Shown: piece by piece, positions 34,672 through 45,890 of the stretch
How positions within the stretch are numbered: the stretch's first letter is position 1
How the letters are laid out: every line of letters begins with the position of its first letter
NCBI GenBank assembly: GCA_020205615.1
Contig: JAINUW010000070.1
Location: 496,001-560,000 of the forward strand
From: Panax quinquefolius
Lineage: Eukaryota > Streptophyta > Magnoliopsida > Apiales > Araliaceae
Length of the DNA stretch: 64,000 bases
Direction of reading: 5' to 3'
Made by a program: the position numbers and the translations under genes
Notes under the pieces: generated by a model
Seen by the model: the letters and a program-made list of their open reading frames with translations, nothing else
Told to the model about the DNA's origin: nothing
Databases searched by the model: none

Positions 34672-35215
34672 AAAACACGATTATCTTTCGTCAGTAGTGC
34701 ATGGATAATTTGTGGTCGTGATACTAATGAATACACGATTATCTTTGGCCGTAGTGCATGGATAATTCGTGGTCGTGATACTAATGAATACACGATTATC
34801 TTTGGCCGTAGTGTATGGATAATTTGTGGTCGTGATACTAATGAATACACGATTATCTTTGGCACGTAGTGCATGGATAATTTGTGGTCGGATACTAATG
34901 AATACACGATTATCTTTGCACGTAGTGCATGGATAATTCGTGGTCGTGATACTAATGAATACACGATTATCTTTCGTCAGTAGTGCATGGATAATTTGTG
35001 GTCGTGATACTTAATGAATACACAATTATCTTTGGTCGAAAAGTAGTGCATGGATAATTTGTGGTCGTGATACTAATGAATACACGATTATCTTTGGTAG
35101 TAGTGCATGGATAATTTGTGGTCGTGATACTTAATGAATACACGATTATCTTTCGTAGTAGTGCATGGATAATTCGTGGTCGTGATACTAATGAATATCC
35201 TTGGCCCGTAGTGCG
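34672..35215. repeat. 57-bp minisatellite upstream of the 3' LTR of D
   Basis: About nine head-to-tail copies of a 57-bp unit. Each contains GTAGTGCATGGATAATT, then GTGGTCGTGATACTAATGAA and TACACGATTATCTTTGG. Because 57 is divisible by three, the minus strand shows a spurious 19-residue repeat protein. Copies are nearly identical except at the GGCCCG site before TAGTGC. One or two copies of the same unit occur in LTRs (for example 54660-54730), so the array grew from LTR-type sequence. Confidence 0.92.
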
Positions 35216-35631
35216 TGGATGATTCGATGATATGAATTAATTATCGAAATGAGTCTCAAAGAATGAAATATTAATTCACGGATGTGGTAAAAGTCATCTT
35301 TGGTCAGTAGTGCATTGATAGACTTGGTATGATTATGACCAAGGATTATTCGCAGTATAATCATGATCAGATTGAAAACACGAATATCCTTCGTCGGTGG
35401 TGCATGGATAATTCGTGGTCGTGATACAATTAAGTCGCTGCGTCTCAAGATTATTGGTTTTAAAGTTGTATATCTTTGGCTCAGAAGTGCAAAGATGAAT
35501 TGTTAATGAATATCTTCGCCTAGGATTGCAAAGATGAATTTAATATTTTCAACGATAAAGGTATTCAAGGTATCCTCACCTCTTTATCATACCAGTGCGT
35601 ACGCACCCTAATTTCGAGGGCAAAATTCCAT

Positions 35632-35642
35632 AAAGAGGGAGA
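35632..35642 (+). other. Polypurine tract of element D
   Basis: AAAGAGGGAGA lies immediately before the 3' LTR start TGTGAGACCC. This is the priming site for plus-strand DNA synthesis. Confidence 0.8.
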
Positions 35643-35643
35643 T

Positions 35644-38056
35644 TGTGAGACCCAGATTTTATCAATAAAGATTTAAATTTTGTCGAAATAATTTTTAATA
35701 TTATGGTGTGAATTTGAGATAATATTATAGTTGTGGGTAGTATTTATAAATTTTGCAAAGTATGCAAGTGGTTATATTATATTCGATTGGCTCGGGGAAT
35801 ATTCGGGTTTAGCAGGAATATTCGTGACAACTACCAATCATTGGTGGACCCCATAATGTAATTATCATTCGGATCGAGAAAACGACAAAAATATTTTATT
35901 GAAATAACAACGGAAGTTTTACCGTTGACATCGTTGAACTACTGGTAGTAGTAAAGTACAAGAATACGTGGTGGTTGCATAAGAAGCACACCAGTATTGA
36001 TTATCGATGCTTATGTGAGAAGTCACTCGGTTTGATTCCATTATGTCGATTAATAATATGAATTATTATAGCGATAATGACGTTTTGTTTTATTCGTATT
36101 ATTAACGTAATAAAATGTAAACATCTTTTTATATAAAATGTAATACTTTATTAAAGTTATTCTATAAATAGTAATATATTATATTTTATTATGCATAGTG
36201 TTGCATAGTGTTTTTTGCATAGTGTTTGCAGATAGTAAAATGTTTTTATATAAATAGAATATATTATATTTTATTTAAAAGATTTTGCTTTAAATATGGA
36301 CCGCCGATTAAAGTAAATCAATCTGGACTGCTCATGAATTAATTACTATGCATTCTATTTTCCTATAAATAAGCTCATTCCTTCATTATTTTCATTTAAT
36401 TCAATTGAAACTACAGAGAGAGAAATTATAGAGAGAGAAGCTATAGAGAGAAAATCTATATAGAGAAAAGAAGAGTATTATTCGTACTTCACTACTTTGA
36501 TATCCAAGTGTCTTTTACGGTAAGGATATTATTTGTTGTAATTCGTAAGGGGTATTATTCTTTCTTATTCATGAAGAGAACTTCTGTTATTCCATTCATT
36601 ATTATTCTGTTGTAATAACCTGTAAAAGTGGCATACCCTATACATAACCTGTATACGCGGCATACCCTATACTTGGTGAAATCCTTATATTATTCCATTC
36701 TTATTTATTCTGTTGGAATAACTCAGATATACTGCGAATCCCCTATACTTGATGATCTTCTTCTCGTTATTCCATTCTTTATTATTCATTGGAATATCCT
36801 CGTCATGTGTTTTACACCTAGGACCGGTTCCATTGTTTATTATTCCGCATTTATTATTCTCGTTGAAATATCCCGTCTGGTGTTTTACACGGACTCGGTT
36901 CCATTGTTTATTATTATTCAAAGCATTTATTATTATGTTGGATCATCACCGCTTGCAGTGAATTTCACCGACCGGTTCCGTTATTATTATTCTCGTTGAA
37001 TAACTCTGCCTGCTAAGTACCGCATGCATGGTGATTTCCTTTTGTTATTCCATTCTTTATTATACCTAGTTGATTAAAACTTTGACTTCTATACTCCATG
37101 AAATTAGTAGAATATTCTTGATATTTGCGTTTCATCCAAAGATCTCTTTTCATGGAAATATTCTTTCGATCATTCTTGAATTTTACTCTACAAAACAAGA
37201 TATCTTGTTGACAATTTGACGTTATTAATTCTCGGATAAAATAATTCTTGAACTTGTTTTATTGAATTATTATGTCATTATCATCATCCTCATGTTATAT
37301 TATGGCTTCGCTTACGTATAGATGAACTTAGTATGATTATGACCGTGGATCATTCGGTATAATCATGGCTTGTTATAAATGATGTGATAAAAGTCCTCAT
37401 TGGCACTGTAATGCGTTGATGGATAGTTTTTGGTATGATTATGACCGGGGGTGATTCTAAGATAGTCATGACCATTGATAATTTGATGAAAATCCTCGAC
37501 CGTGTAGTATGTGGATGATTAAATATTGTGGTTTATTCATTAAACTGAGTTTTAGTGATAAAAATTTATGAAAACCTTTTAAAACCTAAAAGATAGTAGA
37601 CTATATTTTCTACTTGACTCTTTTAATGGATTGCTTATTCCGCTGCAGTTAAACTGGTTGTCTATTGTATTTTATCGCTTTAACATCATTCAAGGCTAAT
37701 GATAATTTATTCTCGCATTATCTTAGTCATAATATTTCATCGGGTTAGTTGAGCTCACCCTTTCTTTCACTGCTCTTCGTGAAATGAGAACATAGCCGGG
37801 ACAAGTCTGGGAACGGAGTAATGGTCCAGAGAATAGCATTAGTAGTCCTCACTATTCTGTGAAATAGTGTGATAATAGTTGTAATGAGGACTCCTTTTGA
37901 GTTTGTATAATATCTAGTAGACAATATTTGTATTCAAACTCATGTTTATGTCGTATTATACCACGCAGTTATGTTAGTAAGTTGTATTTGAATTTATGTA
38001 CCATGTAAGTGGCGACCCAAGATGGGTGACGTATACCTAATTTTGGGGGCGTCACA
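35644..38056 (+). repeat. 3' LTR of element D
   Basis: 2.41 kb, TGTGAGACCCAG to GGGGGCGTCACA, followed by the ATACA target duplication. Same organisation as the 5' LTR, with a TATA box at 36363. Confidence 0.88.
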
Positions 38057-38228
38057 ATACAGTTATTCATATTATTATTTACAATATTGACGATGCCTAG
38101 AAAGTTCTACCGAGGAGAGGTTTGGTCACCTAATTGCGCGCCAATAGGGAGAAATCCCCTATTTCTTAGGAACGATCTGGTTGTTAAATATTACGAGTTA
38201 TAATAATGATGATAAATGTTGTTAAAAA

Positions 38229-38330
38229 TATTGAAGGGATTTATGAAATATTTGTTGTAAGTTTTGCTTATTATATGGAACCCCATTTACCAATTTTTCA
38301 AAATTGTCGGTAGAAGTTATCTCAGTTTTG

Positions 38331-38368
<38 letters not shown>

Positions 38369-38407
38369 GAAAAAGTGGGGTGGGATTTTCGTATAATGGA
38401 GGGATTA

Positions 38408-38464
<57 letters not shown>

Positions 38465-40177
38465 CAGCGACGCCCAAAATAGGTATACATCACTTATTCT
38501 CGAGTTACCAAATACATAGATGTAATATAAATACAATCTTAATTATACAACAAGAGAGTCGTGAGTTTAAATACAAATACCATGTCTTACAGACAATATC
38601 CACTCTCGTAATAAGTCCTCATTACATTTATTGTCACACTATTTAATGTAATAGTGAGGACTACTAGCTAATACTATCAGGACCATCACTCCGCTCCCGA
38701 CTCGTCCCGGGCCCACGTTCTCATTTCCCAAGAGAACAAAGGAAAGAAAGGGTGAGCTCAACTAGCCCAAGAAGAAATATTATGACTAAGATAATGCGTA
38801 ATAGATTATCATTAGTCTTCAACAATGTTAAACCGATAAAATACAATGTACATCAAGTTTAACTACAATGAACAAGCAATCCATTAAAAGAGTCAAAGAG
38901 AATAAAATCTATATCTTTTATGATTTAAAAGGTTTTTCATCACTTTTATCATTGGACTCAAACTTAATAAATAATCCACATCATCGAATCACCCCTCGCA
39001 CTACGGCCAAGGATATTCTTTAATATCACGACCACAAATTATCCATACACTACGGGCCAAGGACATTCGTGTATTCATTAATGGTCATGATCATGCCAAC
39101 AACCGTCCATCAATGCACTGGGCTAATGAAGACTTTTACCACATCATTTGTAACATTACCGTCATGATTACAATAGAATAATACCGGTCATAATTATACC
39201 AAGTCCATCTATGAACTACAGCCACCAGATGACTTTCAACATAATATAAACATGAGGATGATGACAATGATATAAAAATTCAATAAAATAAGTTCACGAA
39301 TTAATTTGTCCAGAACCAATAACGCCCAAATTGTCAACATGATATCGCTTTGTAAGTAAAATTCAAGAATGCTCGTAAGAATATTTCCATGAAAAAAAAT
39401 CTTTGGATGAAGCATAAATATCAAGGATATTCCACTAATTTCATGGAGTATATAAGTCAAAACTTTAACCAACCGAGTATATTAAAGAATGGAATATCAA
39501 AAGAAATCACCATGCATGCGTCAGATTTGATGTATGTGTTATTCCAATGTATAATAAATAACGGAACCAGTCAAAGTAAATTCTCTCGATGTAATGTTCC
39601 AATGTAATAATAAAGAATGGAATAACAACGAAATCACCATGTATCTTTGTAGATGTGATAGCGAGGTTATTCCAACAGAATAATAAATAACGGAATCGGT
39701 CCGCCAGAAAACGCATGCATGTGATATTCCAATGTAATAATAAAGATGGAACCAGTCCGTAGCAAAACGCATGCATGGGATATTCCAATGTAATAATAAA
39801 AGCGGAACTGTGTCCTACAGTAAACGCGTGCTGACGGGATATTCCAATGTAATAATAATGAATAGTAATAACAAATGTAAATCACAAAGTATAGGGTGAA
39901 TCAGCGTATACAAAGTTATTCAATGAGAATAATAAAGAATGGAATAATGTAAGTTCTCTTCATAAATACAAAAGAAATAATACCCTTACTAGTAAAAGCT
40001 GGATATAAGAGTAGGGAAGTAGCGAGAATACTTTTCTTCTTTTTTCTATAATTTTCTCTCTCTTGAGTTTCAGTGAATTTGTAAGAAATAATGAAGGAAT
40101 GAGCTTCTATTTATAGGAAAATGGAAAGACACTGTGTAATTCACTAGCTAAAATTATACGCTAGATTTTCAAAATAA

Positions 40178-40233
<56 letters not shown>

Positions 40234-40611
40234 CTATACTATATTAGACAATTTCTACCACCCATGCATCATTTGTCAAGGTGTTGGCCAATGAATGTCT
40301 AGGTTTGAAAAACATCCCACAATCTGCCAAACAAAGCTAGTAATTGTCAATCCCCCAACCAATAAGAATAAAGGAAAAAATTATAAAACATATCTATATA
40401 TATAATCCACACATGTTGTAAACCTAAATATATATATATAATAATAATAATTGTACTCCCTCCCGTAAAAATCAAATCTCCCTCCCCCACCCACTTTCAC
40501 AACTTGACAACTTTATTCACCACAACCACCCACTCACCCATATTCACACACACACCAACACTAGATTATACATATATATTCACACACTCCACCACCTGCC
40601 ACTAACAATAT

Positions 40612-40650
<39 letters not shown>

Positions 40651-40662
40651 CACATGCCACTA
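38229..40662. repeat. Duplicated composite block, copy 1
   Basis: Nearly identical to 48191-50544. It contains U3-type sequence of LTR B on the plus strand (38229-38410), (TA)n at about 38334-38364, (TTA)n at 38411-38464, then a minus-strand LTR up to CACATGCCACTA. Both copies share the same internal junction between opposite-facing LTRs, so they derive from one event. Confidence 0.8.
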
Positions 40663-41141
40663 ACAGTATATATATATACGAAAAATTGATATTACTTTCT
40701 CCCGATTATTTTGAAAATTGGGCAAAATGGGGGTCCATAAAAATAAGCAAAACTGAGTGACTTCTCACATAAGCATCAATAATCAATCTGGTGTGCTTTA
40801 TTATGCAACCACAGCGTGCCAGACATCGTACTTTTACTACCGAGTAATTCAACAGTATTAACGGTAAAACTTCCGCTGTTATTTTTATAAAATATTTTTG
40901 TTATTTTCTCAATCCGACAATAATTCTGTTGTGGGGTCCACCAATGATTGTATCGTCGTACGGATATTCCCTGACAAAAAGAATATTTTCCGACCAATCG
41001 AATATAATATGAAAACTTGCATACTTTGCAAAATTTGTAAATATTACCCACAACTATAACATTATATTAAATTCATTCCATAATATTCAAAAATGATAAT
41101 TATAAAAAAATATCTTTATTCATAAAAACTGGGGTCTTACA
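38466..41141 (-). mobile_element. 3' LTR of element F
   Basis: Minus-strand LTR of about 2.68 kb. It runs (plus view) from GCGACGCCCAAAATAGG to GGGGTCTTACA, next to a polypurine tract. TATA box at 40108-40116 (minus). Its U3 block (40120-40753), with several (AT)n tracts and C-rich stretches, differs from the U3 of S1, D and E. It is matched in inverted orientation by LTR B sequence at 38261-38410. Confidence 0.75.
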
Positions 41142-41153
41142 ACCTCCCCTACT
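41142..41153 (-). other. Polypurine tract of element F
   Basis: ACCTCCCCTACT on the plus strand reads AGTAGGGGAGGT on the minus strand, directly before the LTR start TGTAAGACCCC. Confidence 0.75.
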
Positions 41154-42016
41154 TAAAAAATTTCGCCCTTGAAATTAAGGTACGTACCTGGTATGTCAAA
41201 GAGGTAAGGATACATTGATTTCATTTCAGATTTTAACTCCCAGGTCATTTCCTCAACATTGTGTTTTCTCCATAAAACTTTGACTTGAGGTATAACCTTG
41301 GAGCGTAGAATATGTTCCTTCTTATCCAAGATTTGAACAGGAACCTCTTCATACGTTAAAATTTTCGTTATTTCGTCCGGTTCTAACTCAATAATGTGGT
41401 TCGGGTCTTTCCCATATTTACGTAGCATGGATATGTGAAAAATGTTATGAACACGAGACATACTTGGCGGTAAAGCGAATCTATAGGCCACAGTTCCTAC
41501 TCGATCGAGGATTAAAAATGGGCCAATGAATCGAGGATTGAGCTTTTCTCTCTTTCCAAATCTTGTAACTCCTTTCCATGGAGCAACACGTAACAACACA
41601 TGATCTCCTATATCAAATTCCACGTCCTTTCGATGAAGATTAACATAACTATTTTGTCGATCTTGTGAGGTTTTTATACGTTGTCGGATCGTTTGAATCT
41701 TTTTCGTAGTCATCATACGCATCAACTCCGGTCCCAACAACGTTGCTTCACCCACCTCATCCCAAAGATCTTGGAGAAGCGACACTTTCTTCCATACAAC
41801 GCCGAATGAAGCCATGCCAATACTTGATTGATAACTGTTGTTGTAGGAAAACTCCACCAATGGTAAGAACTTATCCCAACTTCCCTTGAAGTCAAGGACA
41901 CAGAGTCTTAATAAATCTTTTAGAGTTTGAATAGTCCTCTCTGATTGTCCGTCCGTCTGAGGATGATTGGTAACTTGAAAGAATGGGATACCAAATTTTA
42001 CTTGTGAAGAAACCAA
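41153..42016 (-). pseudogene. Integrase C-terminal part of element F
   Basis: A 287-codon open frame. It starts within the integrase core (NHPQTDGQSERTIQTLKDLL, including the catalytic glutamate region) and continues through LLRVAPWKGVTRFGKREKLN and RFIGPFLILDRVG to the end domain WRKHNVEEMTWELKSEM, a chromo-like tail typical of plant Ty3/gypsy. It inserts cDNA into the genome. Two compensating frame changes near 41760-41815 distort the ALYGRKCR motif. The N-terminal integrase, RNase H and RT are not upstream. Sequence near 42003 switches to unrelated DNA. A related copy of the missing part is at 50545-53218. Confidence 0.82.
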
Positions 42017-42277
42017 ATATTATAACTATCCTTGTGAAAACTTACTGCCACAATAATTGGCCAATAAATAACAAAAAATGCACAAAAATGGATTTTATTG
42101 GTGCAATCTTCAGAAAAGGGAAGATGTTCGAGGAAATGTTAAAACAAAATGCAGCTGAGCAGTTTTCTTGAAATTAGTAGGATGTCAAAAAACATGAATC
42201 AAAAGTTTGTTATGGATATGTGCAAACCAAAATAAAAAGTACTCAAGGTGAAGAGGAAAAAGTAGGTTCAATAGTAC

Positions 42278-43102
42278 CTCATATGTCACTGCCCATTTTC
42301 CACTGCGCAGGGGCTTATAGTAATAATTGATATTTCCAACATACAAGCTCCTATTGTCAGCTACTTTATTTACTTCCTTAATGACTGCATCCACTCTAAC
42401 AAATGTGTCATCGTCACACTTCATGATATACTTAGCAGATGCTGTATGAACCTGTAACAGCAAAAATTGTTCCAACATAAGTTACCTCTAAGTACAAAAG
42501 CACCTGAACTTTTCTCTAAACTTTTATATCTCAAGACTTGATAAGCTTATGCTGCATCCAAGACTTCCTCACAGCCATCCTCTCAACAAAATGGTTGCCA
42601 GCTGAAAGAATACCAATGAACATTTCAACAGGTCCATCTGGAAGAGATGGAGCTTTCCATCTAGTGGACATATCAAGAAGTCGTTGAGGTGCAAAGCTAG
42701 GATGTGATGTGGGTAAGGACGCAGCAAATATAGAATGGATATCAATGTCGCCATTTAAAGATAAGCCTGTGGCATCCTCGAGTGCAAAACCCTACCAACA
42801 TCAGGAGAGAACCATAAGGAAAGTTTACATTCCAGTCACCATGATACTACAGGTTGTAGAATGTTACTCACAGTGCGGTAAGGAAATGAAGTGACATGCC
42901 TTCCATCAACATTGACATGATAACCTTCCAAGCCAGCACTAAGAGTGAGGACAAATAGCTTCTCTTCTGCAAATGGGTATGGCCAGTCAACAGTCACCTT
43001 CTTTGTTCGACCTATAAGCCGGTTCAACCACCACGTTGTCTTTGATTCCTCGGTGATTATCATCATCGCGGATCCACTTCTCACACTTCACCTGACCATC
43101 CA
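42278..43102 (-). pseudogene. Captured fragment of a hydroxyproline O-galactosyltransferase (GT31, GALT-type)
   Basis: Three exons with introns kept. 43102-42872 has a galectin-like domain ([19 protein letters not shown] in a shifted frame, then [17 protein letters not shown]). 42791-about 42533 encodes [20 protein letters not shown] and [20 protein letters not shown]. 42451-42278 encodes [20 protein letters not shown] with the DDD metal-binding motif, then [13 protein letters not shown] enzymes of the Golgi add galactose to arabinogalactan proteins. Sequence coding for about 55 residues between exons 2 and 3 is deleted, exon 1 has a frameshift, and both gene ends are absent. It lies between two retrotransposon relics of opposite strand. 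Confidence 0.85.
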
Positions 43103-43249
43103 CTGCAGAAAGTCCATAAATAGAACGCCAGTAAAAGATCATCGAATACGAAGAGGTTGCAAAATTGTCGGTCATTGACTTTATCTACGCAGATTGATTA
43201 CCCGGAAAGGGGATAAAGAATGAGTATCGGTGTAGTACATAATGGAAAG

Positions 43250-45300
43250 TCAAGGCGTCAGACTGATCGTAATCACACCGACTAACAAAGCCTCGTCCGA
43301 AGGATCTTTATCCTCCGCCTATATCGACAAATTTCATCGATGCCACTTTGGGTACGCATTATTAAGTTTTATGGATGCCGTGTTATCATCAAATATCCAC
43401 AGCAAGTAAAGAAGATATTCCAAAAACAAAAGATTCATTACAATAATCGCTCTGTACGCTACAGCAAAAAAATGACTTTTGGTCTCATTAATGCCGGAGC
43501 CTACTCTATCGTGAGGATGATGAACTTATATTCACATACAACCTGGAAGGAAACACGGAGGTTTATGTAGATGATATGATCGCCAAGAAAGTATGCAACT
43601 CGTAAACATTTGGACGATCTGGTAGGAATGTTTTCTAAACCGCTCATCATCGATAACCGCGACTTAATCCAACCAAATGTACCTTTCGGCCTTTGGTGGC
43701 CGGGAAAATTTCGGGTTATCCGTCACCTAAAGGCATCAAGCCAATCCAGAGAAGATTCGTGTTATCTCTATACGAAGTATGACCTCACCATTCAAAGACG
43801 TCAACAACCGACCGGTAGGATCAGTGCCATTAAGGAGGTTCGCTGCCAACCGCGTAAAGACGCCTTCCTTTCTCGATACATCAGAAGGATCGTAATGCTG
43901 GGTTAAGACATTCCAAAGGACTTCAAGTGTGAAGATGCAGTAGAAAGTTTTCGGCAATACTTTTTCAAGGTTTCTTCGGGTCACTATACCCGATCAACCG
44001 GTTAGCTTGATGCTGCAAGCCGCAGGTTTCGTAGACAACAGCACGGGACTATGGAATTGTCCCGGGCTTTTTTATCGAGTATCATCCCCGAATCGCCATC
44101 AAAGGCCAAGCCTCACGACTTTTGGTGGTAGAAACGTTCGTTTCAATCGCTAGTATAATGGTTAATCGGAAGTCAATCTTCCGGACGAAAGAATGGTCAA
44201 GTTATTCAACAGGGTCGGCTATGGGGATGCAGATGGATCGTCCACAACGCGAGTGGAGTGTGAATTATTCTAATAAGTCCGAGGATTTAGCGTTCAAAGA
44301 AAGCCATCGATTCGGACGAAAAAGAATAAATAACGAAATAATAATGCAAAGGTTAAGCAGTGTCCGATTAAAGAAGAGTCTCAAGTCCAACAGCTTAATT
44401 ATCTATAGTGATTCTCAGCTTGGTCGTTAAATGTACCATCGAGATCAGGCAGTTTCTGGGAACCCTAACGATCAAATATCCGTGGAGTTAAGAAACCAAC
44501 TTCAATTTTTCGCTTCCAGATGAAGCTTCGTGCATATGAGCGTTAACGATAATTCCCATCATTGATGCTTTTTAAATCGGGCTACCACGATGCAGCGTAT
44601 GTCTTTCATGGATCTGTATTTGGAAATTCAGGTTGTTGAAAGAAGGTTCAAGACAAATGTTGACGCATGAGATCGAATCTAACAAACTCATTAATAATTC
44701 TTCATCGAAGATTCGGGCAGATTACGTCCTTCCTCTGGGACGATACAAGAAGGTTAAGATCAAGTACAAGAAAGTACTTAATTTAAATCTTATTGATGGG
44801 GATCTTTATCGATTGTACAAGGTTACTATACTGGTCGACAATTTTCAAAGCATTTTGGCTAAGGTTACATGACACGCCAAGCTGCTGTAAACGTCAAGAA
44901 AAATGCCACTAATATCCGGTTTCATTATCGCCTTATTTCCAAGAGTTATACTCGATTTTATCTCCTATACCCTTCACGCCCGGGGTGGATATATCGACTG
45001 CTACTAAAGTTTTAAAGGTCGTTAGTGGCTAATAGTTGCTGGCTGGATTATATGACCAAGTCGGGTAGAGGCTGAACCGCTTCTACCGAGCAATGTAACA
45101 GAGTGCATTAAAGTTTATAAAAGCGAGTTCGTGGTGTTTTCGCCTTTCTAATCCCTAAGATATTGATATCGAATTTTAAACGATTTGGGATTCAAGAAGA
45201 CAAGAAGGATTGCTTAGTCTTGGGCTCCAATGAGACGGATCTCCAAGTCTTCTTTGTAAGTCAATTCAAAGAAATTATACAACGAAGGATCTATTAACTT
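43250..45300 (+). pseudogene. Decayed pol of a Tat-like Ty3/gypsy element
   Basis: Plus-strand scraps occur in pol order. RT: MTFGLINAGA, then VYVDDMIAK with the catalytic YVDD (about 43560-43585) and RKHLDDLVGMFS. RNase H: LAFKE-like and LIIYSDSQLG, about 44230-44430. Integrase core: VEAEPLLPSNVTE, about 45063-45110. The wording YVDDMI-KS/HLDDL is that of the Tat/Ogre group rather than the element F group. Numerous stops and frameshifts; old relic. Confidence 0.7.
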
Positions 45301-45394
45301 CTGACCATGGGACGGTCGTAGAGGAAGCTTTAATCAAATTGGTCGCTTATCAACGGTGGTGGCCAAACATTATAACAGGGTGTTCAAATCTGTA

Positions 45395-45890
45395 GTCCGA
45401 TGGTGTAAGATGGGTACGTAGGACCTCACTGCCATTCATGGTAGCCCCAAGTCCTTTCGGTCCTATATTGATCTTACTGTAAGTAAGTCAATGGTCACCA
45501 TCGGTCCGATGGTGGCGGAGTGTAAGACAGAAACTGCCATTCACTTCAGAGTTTTCAAGTCTTGGTCCTATATTCGATCTTATCGTGAAGTGCCAATGGT
45601 CATTGGTCCGATGGTGTAGTGAGGTATGGTAGACTCGGCTGCCATATCGATGAGCGCCCCAAGTATGTACGGTAGGACTGGCCGCCATTCTGATGGTAGC
45701 CCCAAGTCCTTTTCGGTCCTATATCGATCTTATCAGTGGTGGTAGCCAACGGGTCACTATCGGGTCCGACGGGTGTAAGTGAGGTACGGGTAGACCGGCC
45801 GCCATTCTGATTGGTAGCCCCAAGTCCTTTGGTCCTATATTGGATCTTTACTTCGGGTGGTAAAAGCTTTCAATGGTCACAGTCCCAAAT
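45395..45890. repeat. Tandem repeats of about 110 bp after the Tat-like pol
   Basis: Four to five irregular copies sharing GGTAGCCCCAAGTCCTTT and GGTCCTATATTGATCTTA, with spacing of roughly 105-118 bases. Copies differ mostly at GG/CC/CG positions. Tandem repeats downstream of pol are known in Tat-lineage elements. Confidence 0.7.

Larger units (their letters stand above)
28846..38056 (+). mobile_element. Complete LTR retrotransposon D (gag-protease only)
   Basis: A 9.2-kb element with LTRs at 28846-31265 and 35644-38056, a PBS at 31268 and a polypurine tract at 35632. A perfect target duplication ATACA lies at 28841-28845 and 38057-38061. The internal region is only 4.4 kb. It encodes decayed gag and the start of an aspartic protease of the Ty3/gypsy class, but no reverse transcriptase, RNase H or integrase. 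The two LTRs are nearly identical apart from small differences, many at CG/GG sites, so the insertion is young relative to its neighbours. It would need enzymes from a relative such as element F. Confidence 0.9.

Noticed and set aside
34626..34964. Minus-strand open frame with a 19-residue repeat
   Set aside because: It is the 57-bp minisatellite read in a frame that stays open because 57 is a multiple of three. It has no codon signature and no family resemblance.
34672..35215. CRISPR-like regular repeat array
   Set aside because: The units are contiguous without unique spacers and lie within a plant retrotransposon.
38264..38482. Open frame rich in Ile-Tyr and poly-Tyr
   Set aside because: Pure translation of (TA)n and (TTA)n microsatellites. 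The same applies to 9835-10237 and 48226-48417.
38261..40753. A 2.5-kb terminal-inverted-repeat transposon
   Set aside because: The inverted ends are better explained as the same U3 block of LTR B (plus) and LTR F (minus) facing each other. No target duplication is present at the outer edges.
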